A stretch of 64,000 nt of DNA from Nipponacmea schrenckii (lineage: Eukaryota > Mollusca > Gastropoda > Lottiidae): the NCBI GenBank assembly GCA_030562195.1, contig CM060199.1, forward strand, positions 25,440,338 to 25,504,337, written 5' to 3'. Under the pieces are notes generated by a model. The model was not told where the DNA came from. It did no database searches and saw only the letters and a program-made list of their open reading frames with translations. The translations under genes were made by a program, and so were the position numbers. Shown here piece by piece: positions 25,188 to 35,829 of the stretch. Positions within the stretch are counted from its first letter, which is position 1; every line of letters begins with the position of its first letter.

Positions 25188-26241
25188 GCCAGTCTTCTTG
25201 CATCAGAGTATGATTCTAGAACTCCAAAAGAGAAGCGCAAGCGAGCTTTTCAAATAAGAAGTCACGTGAAAGCTAGCGGACAAGAATATAAACATTATAT
25301 TTGTGACAAAAGAAATGACCTGTTAGGTGAGACTGTCCGAGTACTTGGCGCTGTCAGTGATTTGCACGATGTCATGAGACATGTAGAGCCAGCTTCATAT
25401 CTGCACGAAATATTCAATACAGTGGCACAAACAGTCAGAACACTGATGTTCTGGTTTTCAGAACTGTCTGCAACAAAATGCAAGAAGATAGTGGGAAAAT
25501 ATGGAGCTCAGTGAATTGTTCTCACTTTATGAAGACGAGGGTGGTTCTGATATGTGTCGCAAAACATTGTTGAAACATCTAATGGAATACCATGGTGAAG
25601 ATCTTGTGATGTTGTCATTTTGCAAATGTTATTGGATTTAGTGAGTTGTCAAAGACACTGCAACTGGACAAAAACTCTGATTATGATTTGGACTATTGTA
25701 TTGACACGGTTGCTACTGCGATAAGGAATGAAAGTAATAGTTTAAAGAAGAAGAAGCGAGACATTTACAACATTAATATTGACAAAGAGCTGGCTTGTGA
25801 ATCTGTCAGTGGTACCATTGCTTCTCTTCTTTCCAACATTGCAGTGATTCTCTAGCAATGATTCTTATTGGGAACATAATTACATCAATTGTTTGCTCTC
25901 AAACAACTGCATGTAGCCCCGAAGGAACAAGATATTAATTTCAGAGTTGTCCAAATATTCTGTATGCTGCTCATATGATGAAGTTCAGGTACTCAGCAGC
26001 TGTACTGGTATCTCAAAACTATGATGATGTTGGTTTCGAGTTGTTAGCAGGCGGCAGCCTATCACATTGCATCTGCGACAATTTTGATGCCGAAATATCG
26101 TCACCTAATTGCAAGCTCTGCGTTCACTGTCTTGCTATAATACTGGCACAGGTTCGTCTACCTGGTAATGTTACGGGTTCTGCTGCATTGGTTCGACATT
26201 TTTTTAGAATTATCAGATATCAGTTATCTTTTCATGCTTAA
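25188..26241 (+). pseudogene. Conserved protein of unknown function, frame-broken
   Basis: Plus strand, starting after a TTTTAG acceptor. Pieces in different frames read as one protein: ASEYDSRTPKEKRKRAFQIR; FWFSELSATKCKKIVGKYG; then SDMCRKTLLKHLMEYHGEDL; FSELSKTLQLDKNSDYDL; IDKELACESVSGTIASLLS; IGNIITSIVCSQTT; and FELLAGGSLSHCICDNFDAE with SPNCKLCVHCLAIILAQ. I have seen similar sequences among unnamed invertebrate proteins, but no function is known to me. At least three shifts or stops separate the pieces, so it is decayed or its exon structure is hidden. It follows the DUF3987-like exons on the same strand and may have travelled with them. Confidence 0.45.
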
Positions 26242-26635
26242 AATACCTTTCTTGACAATATCAAAAGATGAAAAAACATTCTAAATATTAATCATCAAGA
26301 TTTTAATAAAAGTAATAAAGTTAATAAAATACCACTAGATACAGATTATGTCTATGGATTTGAATATATGAGCAATCTGTTCCACTTATTATTACCGAGT
26401 GGCATTTAAATTTCCTGGATTTGATATTAGTGACAAAAGAAAAACAACAAATTGTAAATTTATACATATAATACTAATATATACATTTTTAAAATGAAAA
26501 GAACTTGAATATATGAGATTTTATTTTGATTTTGATGATATTTTACTTTAATTGATATTCATAAATCTCAAGTACCGGTAAATAAAACATTTGTAACACC
26601 TCCCATATTTATAAAAGAAAATAATGAAAATGCAG
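26242..26635. other. No recognisable gene
   Basis: Very AT-rich spacer. Confidence 0.5.
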
Positions 26636-27270
26636 ATTACTTTGCACGTTTTAAGATAAAAAATTTAACAGAATTGCAGAATAACAGACCCATGACCACA
26701 GCTACAAGCGGATGAATCGGAAATGTGCCTCATATGCTTATGCGCTTGAAGATCGCTGCAAGAGAGACGAAGGCGACAGTGACGAATGTGGTTTAGACGA
26801 GTGCCAAAGTAGAATTGTTGTGGGATTTTAGTATCATTAATTTCGAGTTTATTTTTGAAAATTGAAATTGAGATTGAATTTTTGATTGGAGATGGTAGGT
26901 TATTCCAGTATTTGATTGTAGATGGTATAAAAGATTTAGAAAATCAGTTTTACAAAAGTATTCTGAAAGTTTATCACTCTTTCTAAGGCTATAAGGTCTG
27001 TCCGAATATTGTACAAGATTGAAAGAAAAGCGGGAGTTTGATTATTTAAAATTTTGAACATCAATATAAGCTTATGCCTTCTTCGTCTCTCTTGTAAAGT
27101 TAAAAATCCTGTTTCTTCATATAATTTGTGATGGCTGGTACATTTCACAGCGCCGCATATAGTTCTGAGTGCATCTAACTGAACATTTTCTAACTTTTTG
27201 GTTAATACTGCATTGCTTCCATCCCAGATTACGTCACAATAGTCAAAATGTGGTAGAATATATCGAGGGT
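26636..27270 (-). pseudogene. LINE ORF2 C-terminal tail
   Basis: Minus strand. From 27148, KCTSHHKLYEETGFLTLQER and HKLILMFKILNNQTPAFL are followed, after a stop, by FFG-type tail sequence: IFKNKLEINDTKIPQQFYFG, TRLNHIRHCRLRLSCSDLQ and SSACSCGHGS, ending near 26645. This is the post-RT region and terminal cysteine motif of a non-LTR element. No RT core remains. Confidence 0.7.
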
Positions 27271-27686
27271 TGAGAGCAAGAAGTCCCTATGTCCAAAATA
27301 TTAGTTTAGAGAAATTTAAAATTTAAGTTTTGAAATGACATCTAAAATCAGGGATTTCAGGACTGAGGTTGATTTTTTTATAATCAATGTATTGAAAAGA
27401 GACGATAGATTAGTAACATTTGCTTTTTTTACCAGATTTAAATTTCAGCAAATATTTGCAAAATATGGACATATTCAATATTTGCATTCACTTATGTTCG
27501 AGCCTCAATGCTGCAATGGACATATCCATTTTAGGATTTAATGACTGTAACACATGTTAATTAATTTAATATTGATTAATGTAGACTACACATGGTAACA
27601 AATTTATAAATTTAAGGACTGTTCTGGTACAATCCCAGTAACCATGTATAACTGATGTAGATTATTGTTTTAATATTAAATTTACT
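27271..27686. other. No recognisable gene
   Basis: AT-rich spacer. The plus-strand frame at 27335-27541 has no recognised relative. Confidence 0.45.
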
Positions 27687-28955
27687 CAGATGTATCACAT
27701 TCCTCATCTGAAGAATCTGTGGATGGATATGGTACTTTGTCTTTGCTGTGTTTAGACGTTGGTAAATCTTTAAACCATTGATGAAGCTCTAATGGTATAA
27801 CACTTTAAAAGATCTTCTTTCTAGCATCACTTATGGGAATTCGATTCTGGTATGCAGCTTCAAGCTTTGGTGGAAGAGTAGGACGTCCTCTACTGAAAAT
27901 ACTTATTTTACGAAACTCTTGATCATAATCATAACGGTATTCCAGAATTCCAGGTTCGGATTTTTTATACCGGAAACTTTTGACGAGAAGCCAATTTACC
28001 ACATTACCATCAAAATCTTTCCTTTTGTTTTTAATTAGAACTTGTGAGAGTTTCTGAAAGTCATAGAAGTCTGAATGATGGAGGTTTCGAACAATGTAAG
28101 GATTTCTGCGCCTTGACCTTTCAAGAATAGATATCCAGTCTATCATAGAATAGATAGTAGCATACCTTTTTTCATTTTCGATAGCCGCATGCATACTATC
28201 GCATTTCATGTGAGAGTGTCCACTCTCAAGAAAGTTATGAGTGATTATGTTGATATCAGATGTTTGTACCGTATACAAAAACATAGCCGCAACATGCTGA
28301 TTCCTATTTTGCCCCCCACAGGTATCTGAAAAAATGGAAATTTCCTTTACATACCCTGGTAAGCTTAAGAGCCAGGCATACAGACAAGTGGCAATTTCGT
28401 TACTGCCTCTTTTGCCTTCCACCTCAGACCAAGAGTAACAGTATGCTTGGTTGGGAGGAGCTGCATTGTAAACACATAAGTTATAGACACACAACTTTCT
28501 ACTGTAATACAGTAAAGATGCAGGTGCACATGGAATTTGAAGAACGCTTTGCAAGTCAAAAGAAGCAGAAATATATGTATCGTCAGTTGTAGCCCTCAAT
28601 TTATCTACAGTCTTGGCTCTTTGGGCGTCATCCTTGCGTTTAAGATGGTCTGTATATTCTTACTGAAAAGCCTCTTTATCATTTCCCTCAAGCAAGTTGT
28701 ACTTTGTGCACTTTGAACATTGGTCCTTCTTGGGGTGAAAAAATGACAAATTAAACTCTTCACAAAATGTTCGTCTGTAAATGTGTTCGCTCACAGCCTG
28801 TATCTGAGGAATAGATTTTTCACAAAAGAGCTGGTAGAGACGATACATTTTTCTAATGCTAAGTGTCTGGTCTAAATATTGCCGTCTTGTATCCCTTCTG
28901 GTATAGTGAGATTCCATTCTTGGAAATGTGTTGATGTGTTGTCTTACTACCTTAA

Positions 28956-30023
28956 GGGGGTTGACAACCTTATCGTTCGAAGTGTATTTCAATCAAGAAA
29001 CGTATTAATTTTATATCCATTCTATTTGGCATTAAAAGAAACTCATCTAGTAAAAATTTTAGCTCAATCGCTTCAGTAGTTCGTCTGATATCCGTCCGTG
29101 AAGATAATCTATTTATAGAACAAAACGGGGTATTCCTCTATGTAGACGTACAAATTACGTTGTCAGTTGACATTTGTGATTACAACGTCATCGGCTAAAT
29201 AAACATTCTCTACGTTTGCCGGTCAGTTATTGTTAATATCGGCACGCGAAGTAAGAGTTTGTGTATCGGGGGAATCCAGAAGTCACGTGATGTCCCATAA
29301 ATCTTTACGTCACATGTAAACAAAGAAAATTTTATGATTGGTGGGTGGAAGGGTTTTGACATGTGCTAATCCATTGTTTTAGCACTCCAATTATGTGGAT
29401 ATCGGTGCATATCGATGCCTAAAAGGTGCTTAAAGATTTCTACAGCATGAAAGACAATCTTTTAACAACATGATCGTTAATTACGTAAGGTTTACATGTG
29501 TTTGCAAAATGTTGAAAAAAAATGCCATTTTTCCAAAAGCATATCTTGCTTACGATTTATCCGATTTTTACAAACTTTGGCTTCAACTAAAGCTTACGAT
29601 GTCCTCTATAACTTTACGTTGGCTTTTTTTTATAAAATGAATAGTTTTTTAAAAATTCAATTTTTCGTAAATGCACTCGCAAAATTTTGATTTCTATCAA
29701 TATCTTCAAAACAAAACAAAATTTTCCAAAAAGCCAACGTAATTTTGTAGAGATACATGTAGACTTGCGTTGTGCAAAATTTCAACCTTCTATATTAAAT
29801 AGCCTAGAAGATATGCTAATTTTAAGGGAATAATTGACGTTTTTTTCGTTCATCTTTCATACCCGATTTCTTAAAGTTGAAATGTCATAAAGAAATAAAT
29901 TTTATATTTTTGGATAGCTGAAAGTCCCCTCTTTCCATTGATATTTAAATATTTCAGATAGGTGGAAAAGAAGTGGTTGAAATCGTCTATTTTTTGTACA
30001 TAGGTTTACGGTTGTCAACCCCC
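28956..30023. mobile_element. TTAA-flanked MITE (piggyBac-like), 1068 bp
   Basis: Perfect 14-bp inverted ends GGGGGTTGACAACC (28956-28969 and 30010-30023), each flanked by TTAA (28952-28955 and 30024-30027). No coding frame inside. It sits in the coding part of the minus-strand transposase, and the codons on its two sides are in the same frame across the single TTAA. TTAA duplication is the hallmark of piggyBac (also of Kolobok). The element is non-autonomous. Confidence 0.9.
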
Positions 30024-30749
30024 TTAAGAGTTTCATCACTCAATTTGTTTGCTGATGCCTGTTTCCCACGACCATCACTTCCAGCGAAGCATCCAATACC
30101 AACTGCTGCATCCTTCAAAGCGAGGTCGATTGGTCCATGACTAATGGCAAATGTTGCTTCAAAAAATTTCTTGCATATTCTTTTTTTGATGTTATTACTT
30201 GTAAACGAATATAAGTAAGTTTGTTCTCGTTTTTTCTTTCTCATACCATTTTTACTTCGCTATCGCTCCCTTTGTTTTGGCAAAACTTCCACCTGTTTAA
30301 TCAAATAATCCTTTTGCCTTTTATAGTCTCCTAGTAACCAATATTCGCGGCATAGCACCCCTCTTTCTTCAGGAGTAAATTGATCATTACATCTTTATCT
30401 ACATTTCTGACAATTAACAATTCTCGGTTGTTTGGGAGGAACTACTTTTCCATTGGCTGCTATGTATTGATCCCCATGCGTACGATTTCGCTTTCGAACA
30501 TTACGAGCCCACTTTTCAGGGGTCAGCTTTTCTTTTTCTTGTTAATAGTTTAGTTTGTTGTTTATTATTGCCATTTTCTTGAATGATGTGGTTTTCCGGT
30601 TTTTTTTTTCGTTGGCAATTTCATCAAGTGTTATGACCTCAAATGACTGTTCATCTTGTAATTCTGGTATAACATTGTCTGCATCTATTTCTTCGATGAT
30701 TTGTTGAAGTAAACCTTGTATTATTTCATTTTCTTCTGTCATTTTTTCT

Positions 30750-31043
30750 GTTCCAGGTTATTTTTCTTCTGTTCCAAGTAATGTTTCTTCTTTTCCAGGT
30801 TTTATTTCTTCTGTTCTATGTAGTATTTCTTCCGTTCCAGGTATTATTTTTTTCGTTCCAGGTTTTATTTCTTCTGTTCCACGTAATATTTCTTCTGTTC
30901 GAGGTAATATTTCTTATGTTCCAGGTTGTATTTCTTCTGTTCCAGGTTTTATTTCTTCTGTTCCAGGTAATATTTCTTCTGTTCCAGGTTTTATTTCTTC
31001 TGTTCCAGGTTTTATTTCTTCTGTTCAAGTTAATGTTTCTTCT
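30750..31043 (-). repeat. 21-bp minisatellite coding a heptapeptide repeat
   Basis: Fourteen units of 21 bp, consensus GTTCCAGGTTTTATTTCTTCT on the plus strand. In the frame of the transposase gene on the minus strand each unit reads TEEIKPG, with variants such as TEEILPG, TEEIQPG and TEEILRG. The unit length is a multiple of three and no internal indel is seen, so the array was amplified within a coding exon. Three units carry stop codons. Confidence 0.9.
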
Positions 31044-31564
31044 TTTTCATGTATTTCTCCTTCCGTTTTAGATAAAATTTTAATATCTTCCATTTCATGT
31101 AATTGTTTGTAACTTTCTGAAACGTTGCTATCGTTATCAGTCCATTCATAATCAGGGTCATCATCAGAGTCATCAAATTCACTTTCTTCACTATCTTCCA
31201 ACTGGTTAAGAATGTCTAATGCATTGTAACGTTTGACTGCAAAAAGAATAATACAAATTTATCTGTCTGTAGACCTGATGATGCATGTGTATGAATGAAT
31301 CACAATGCCTTTCGGCAAAAAGGTCAATCAAACCTTGGGCTATAAGATTAAGATCAAGGAATATGTTAGACCAATGGAATATAATTGTGGCATTCAGAGA
31401 AATCTTTGCAAGAAACGGATATGTCCAGTGTGATAAAAATGTGACCATTGAAAAAACAATGTTAGCCGAGTTTGACTAATTTGAAATTGGATCTATGAGT
31501 TTATATATGACTAAGAGATTGAATATTTATTAAATTATTGAATCTTACCTCTTCTTGCAGCCAT

Positions 31565-31872
31565 AATTATATATATTTATAACCAAACAACAGTAAGCTT
31601 ACTCATTAAAATGTCAACAAGGCTCCATTATGTTGTTCTCCAAGGGAAAGAACTCATGTCTCAGTATACAATTGGACATACTCAGGATTAACATGACTTA
31701 TATGAACTATTGTTTGTGCATATTTACATTTTGGCAATAATGGACATGTACATTTGTGAGAACTGCATTTCCTTGTTATTTATATAGAGAGGACTAGAGC
31801 ATTTTCTGCACACAAACTGAATGGCTTTAGAAGCCAAATAAACGTTATAACTCATTTTGGTCATTTTAGGAC
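31565..31872. other. Upstream region of the transposase gene; no other feature recognised
   Basis: AT-rich sequence 5' of the transposase start at 31564. No terminal repeat was found by eye. Confidence 0.4.
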
Positions 31873-32422
31873 TTATTCACTTCTTGCTCCCAACCCTCGA
31901 TATGAAGTGTATATTGTTTGTAGATATTTTCTAGAAATTCGGTACTTTAAAGATCGGAGACAGTTCACAAGTTTCCTATTTGTGGTTAAAATTCCATTAA
32001 TGTGTATATCCCATTTACATTTTTTTTGAAAAATCAAACCTAAATGTTTATGAAAATTGACTTCTTTAATTGGAACATTGTCCAGCATCAAGGCTGGAAG
32101 TAAAGGCTCTTTTTTAGTAACTAGTGCAAGTGTTTCAGTTTTCAGCGGGTTGAAAGAAACCAGCCATGTTTTAGCCCAATTGTTGATAGTTTCAAGGTCG
32201 GAGTTAGACATATGAGCATTTGCAGTCGGGTCATGGATTTTCACATATAAGCTGGTATCATCTGCTAAAAGTTTAATATTTGATTTCGGGGAAGGGAGGG
32301 ATTGAATCTCCCAAATGTACAGGCCTAGGGTGGAACAAATATCTTATTGAGAAATTGGGATCTGGATCTGTTGGATGATTTTCTTCTCTTCTGATCTGAA
32401 ATTAGAAAAAATAAAATAACTC

Positions 32423-32439
32423 GCCCGATGGGCGAGTAG
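32423..32439. other. Perfect hairpin in the Penelope-like 3' region
   Basis: CTCGCCC-ATC-GGGCGAG on the minus strand: a 7-bp GC-rich stem with a 3-base loop, a dozen bases past the stop codon of the Penelope-like frame. It could be a 3' recognition structure for the reverse transcriptase; no function is shown. Confidence 0.6.
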
Positions 32440-32450
32440 TATAGTACCTG

Positions 32451-33950
32451 TTAAGTACAGATTATTTTTAGTTTGCTATGAACAAGGTTGTCATTTAAGT
32501 TCTGATTTTTTGAATATACCACTATCATTTTCTGTTTATAGACATGAGGAAATTTCTCTTGAAGACTCTTATAATGGGTTTGAACTATCTTACTTGCTTT
32601 ATTACTGGTTGTATTAAATGGAACTACAAAGGGTGCTATGCCTACACTGTGGTGAATATTAAGTCCTATGGGTCTTGCTGTATTCAATGTCTTAATCCAA
32701 TGGGCTTCTCTAGATTGACGGAATTTGGTAGTTTCATCTTCGGGCAAGTCGATTTCTATGCGCTCAATTGGGGTTAGGGTGAGATCGTCAAGTGAATGGT
32801 CAAGATTGAAATGGTTAGAAACAGGCTTGTCTTTTTTTAATTTAATATCTGATCTGTGAGCATTAAAACGAGTGCGTAATTTGTTCTTTGTTTCCCCGAT
32901 ATATTGTTTGGGACATTTTTTACATGAAATTAAGTATATTACATTCGAGTTTTCACATGTTAGGTGCTCTTGGATCGGGTATCTTTTATTCGTAGAGTTA
33001 CTTTGAAAATAATGCGTTTCTGATATAAAGGGACATGTTTTGCATCTGGTTGACATACATGGGGCACTCCTTAAACCTGGAGGCCCTTCGGCATAAAGTC
33101 TATTTTTAGCTGCTAACTGTGCTAATGTGGGATTTTTTATGTTTCGTAAAAATCGTTTAGAGTATCCACGCTCTTTCAGTTTTGAGAAAACAATCGTACA
33201 GGCTTGGTTGAAATCAGAAGGCCTTGTGCAAATTCGGTGAAATCGTAAAACTTGTGACTTAATAATTCCAGAAAATGTATGTTTTGGATGAAATGAGCTC
33301 TTATGCAAAAGTTGATGATTGTCGGTTTCTTTGAAATATACTTTAATATCTAATTTATTAGTCTCCGCTATGGAATCACCTTTAAAAACAGTAGTATCGA
33401 GAAAATCTATGCTTTTGTGACTGACACTGGCTGTTAGTTTGATGGACGGGTGGTGGTTGTTGAGGATTTCAAAAAATTGCCAAAATTGTTCTATGGAGTA
33501 AGTCCAAACCATGAAAATGTCATCTAAGAAGCGTCCATAGAAAAGTGGGTCAAATGGACAAAGGGGTAATACCTCACGTTCCCACTCTGTCATGAAAAGG
33601 TTTGCGTATGAAGGGGCGAATCGTTTGCCCATAGCTGTACCTGAGGTTTGTAGATATGTTTTACCATTAAATGTGAAATCGTTGCGACTAAGACAAATCT
33701 CTAAAAGCTGTAAAATTGCATCGTCGGGTCTGTCTGGATCTGGGTTTCTATCAAAAGCTTTGCGAACTGCCATTAGGCCAGTAGTGTTGTCGATATTGGT
33801 GTACATAGAAGTTACGTCTATTGAAATTAGAATAGCATTTGAAGGGACTTTGAGGTTTTTTATTTTATTGACAAAGTCAGTTGTGTCCTTAAGGTAGGCT
33901 CGATGTTGACATGCTAGTGGTAGTAAGAAATGATCGATGTATTCTGACAC
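32451..33950 (-). CDS. Penelope-like reverse transcriptase with GIY-YIG endonuclease
   Basis: 499 residues, open throughout. The RT domain has ISIDVTSMYTNIDNTTGLMA near residue 45, TSGTAMGKRFAPSYANLFM near 105 and the catalytic FYGRFLDDIFMVW near 140. SIDFLDTTVFK and RGYSKRFLRN follow. A cysteine cluster APCMSTRCKTCPF comes next. The GIY-YIG domain begins at NVIYLISCKKCPKQYIGETK, with RTRFNAHRSDIK, HFNLDHS and the late IERIEI segment; it nicks target DNA for reverse transcription. PLE proteins are usually longer at the N-terminus, so this copy is 5'-truncated and M at 33950 is not the native start. The lack of stops suggests a recent insertion. Confidence 0.9.
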   Translation of the reverse strand: MSEYIDHFLLPLACQHRAYLKDTTDFVNKIKNLKVPSNAILISIDVTSMYTNIDNTTGLMAVRKAFDRNPDPDRPDDAILQLLEICLSRNDFTFNGKTYLQTSGTAMGKRFAPSYANLFMTEWEREVLPLCPFDPLFYGRFLDDIFMVWTYSIEQFWQFFEILNNHHPSIKLTASVSHKSIDFLDTTVFKGDSIAETNKLDIKVYFKETDNHQLLHKSSFHPKHTFSGIIKSQVLRFHRICTRPSDFNQACTIVFSKLKERGYSKRFLRNIKNPTLAQLAAKNRLYAEGPPGLRSAPCMSTRCKTCPFISETHYFQSNSTNKRYPIQEHLTCENSNVIYLISCKKCPKQYIGETKNKLRTRFNAHRSDIKLKKDKPVSNHFNLDHSLDDLTLTPIERIEIDLPEDETTKFRQSREAHWIKTLNTARPIGLNIHHSVGIAPFVVPFNTTSNKASKIVQTHYKSLQEKFPHVYKQKMIVVYSKNQNLNDNLVHSKLKIICT

Positions 33951-35790
33951 TGCATAAGACTCACAGTTTTGGCCTCAGAGGAAACTCCATTTACTACAAC
34001 ACGTTGCTTTCTGTCGTGTAGATAGCTTTTGAACCAATTTAGGAGTTCTCTGATTCCAACAGCTTCCAGCTTGTCACAAGCCCAGCATGCCAGACTATGT
34101 CAAAAGCTTTTCTGCCGTCACAGAACACTGTCCCGGTTTTTTGTCCACCATCAATGACTTGACAAAAAAAAGTGCGTTAAGTCTATTAGTTGATAGGTTT
34201 TAGATTCGCCGTGCAGAAATAATATTATGTTTCTTCAAGAAGTTAAAAGACATGTTTGTAGATGCATTTTTCGAAAATTTTTACAACAAGACTTAGTAAA
34301 GAGACAGGTCTGTAGTTTCAACAATTTGAAGGGTCTCCCTTTTTCAGAAGAGCTGTAATATTGGCTCTTTTCCAGATATCAGGCACAGTTTTAGTCGACA
34401 ATGAGAGGTTGAAAAGTTTGCAGAGGGGTTCTCTTATTTCATTTTTATTGATTTCAAAAGTTTGCCATTTATTTGATCAGATCCATTTGCTTTGCTGGTG
34501 TAAATAGATGATATTATGTCTTTAACTTCTTGTGGATCTAGTGTAATGTGATTGAGTGAATGTGGATTTTGATAAAGAGTAGGAAAATGTGCATTTGTGC
34601 TGTCAAGGTGCGATTGCTTTATGAAAAAATCATTTAAACAGTTTGCTTTGTCCATGGGGGTCAAGCAAGGAACACCATTATTGATAAGAGGTGGTAGGCT
34701 ACTGTTACCATTTTTTCTTTTTACATGTGAGTTGACAAGATGCCAACAGTCCTTTGTGCGGAAATTTTCAGAACTGTTAATTTGACTATCTAATGTTTGG
34801 TAATATTCTAATTTCCATTTTCCAATTGGTTTCACATACTGGTTTTTAATGGTCTTTCCAATCAATTTCAGAATTCGATCTGACAGCTTTCTTACGAACT
34901 CTATTCTTTTTTCTACTCATGTTTCTGATTGTGTTATTCATCCAAATTGTATCTCTAGGTCTAAAGGATTGCAATTCTTGTCAACTCGCCTGAAAAAATT
35001 GTTGTAGAATTGTCAATATCATTCTCACCAACAAGTGTGTTCCAATGCTACACGAAATAGCCTGTCTCCATTGTCATAGTCCGTCCCATTATAATCCCAT
35101 ACCTGTCTTTGAAATGAATGAAGTCTTGGGTTTTTAACTGACAATGCACAGGGCAATGATCACTACAGAAATTTGCTGAGATTCCAAAATTAGAAATTAG
35201 ACTGGGACAATTTGTCAAAATTAAATCAATAAGGGTTTCTGAGTTGTCTTTGTAACGCGTAGGTTTATCTATAATTTGTTTGAAGTTATAAAGGGTCATA
35301 GCATTATGAATAAATGAATTTGAAATGGTCAAAAGTCAATGTTAAAATCTCCAAATTTCAAAATATTATTTATAGGATCACTTGCTGCACGGGAAATAGA
35401 ATCGAAAATTGCAGTATTTACATCAGATGGTGCCCTTGGAGGTCTACAAAAGGTGCCAATTAAAAACAAAATATCACTGAGTTGAACTTCATTCAATATG
35501 CCCTCTGCATTATCAGTTTCTAAGTCAAGCCTCCTTTTAATGAAAAAGTTGTTTCGAACATAAAGTGCTACTCCCCCACCCTTCTTGTCCGTCCTGTCTT
35601 TTTTTTATTGGTGCCTTAAAACCTGAGAAAGAAAGGGTGCTGGAATCGATTGTTTTGTCAAGCCATGATTCAGTAATTAGAATGAAGTCATACTTTTCAG
35701 TGAGGGTACTTTCAATGATATCTCTCCTCTTTTTCTTCATTATACTTCTTGCATTGATATGCACGAAGAGACATTTATCTGTCGATAAAT

Positions 35791-35829
35791 AGATCCCGGA
35801 TTTGACTCGATATCTCCTGAACATAACAA
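35791..35829 (-). other. Degenerate 2A-like motif at the LINE N-terminus
   Basis: Reads LLCSGDIESNPGSI. The 2A ribosome-skipping consensus is D(V/I)ExNPGP; here the last proline is serine. 2A-like motifs upstream of the endonuclease have been described in CR1/L2-type LINEs of sea urchins and molluscs. The substituted residue should abolish skipping in this copy. The frame shifts just after it. Confidence 0.65.

Larger units (their letters stand above)
27687..31564 (-). pseudogene. Spliced DDE-type transposase gene, disrupted by a MITE and stops
   Basis: Minus strand. Exon 1 (31564-31549) encodes MAARR and ends in a GTAAG donor. Exon 2 starts at 31236 after TTTTTGCAG, in matching phase (VKRYNALDILNQLED). 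The acidic N-terminus runs into a heptapeptide array (30750-31043). Next come EKWARNVRKRNRTHGDQY, PRIVNCQKC, a YWLLGDYKRQKDY segment and IGCFAGSDGRGKQASANKLS. A MITE interrupts here; then ESHYTRRDTRRQYLDQ and FHPKKDQCSKC follow. The presumed catalytic region has ASFDLQSVLQ, CYSWSEVEGKRGSNEIA, ISIFSDTCGGQNRN and HNFLESGHSHMKCDSMHA. The tail reaches TSKHSKDKVPYPSTDSSDEE near 27700. Several single stops (near 27805, 28660, 30250, 30400 and in the array) break one otherwise continuous frame. The family is perhaps Sola-type, uncertain. A second copy is at 8880-10098. Confidence 0.7.
32341..33975 (-). mobile_element. Penelope-like element inserted in the LINE
   Basis: 5'-truncated Penelope-like retroelement on the minus strand, carrying the long frame described separately (33950-32451). 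Its left edge (5') falls directly after the LINE codons for GVSSEA. Its right edge falls between the 3' region near 32341 and a ~55-base patch shared with 24841-24895. A perfect hairpin lies in the 3' region at 32423-32439. Confidence 0.75.

Noticed and set aside
30781..31071. Plus-strand frame of 96 residues rich in Leu and Phe, looking like a multi-pass membrane protein
   Set aside because: It is the antisense reading of the TEEIKPG-coding minisatellite of the minus-strand transposase.
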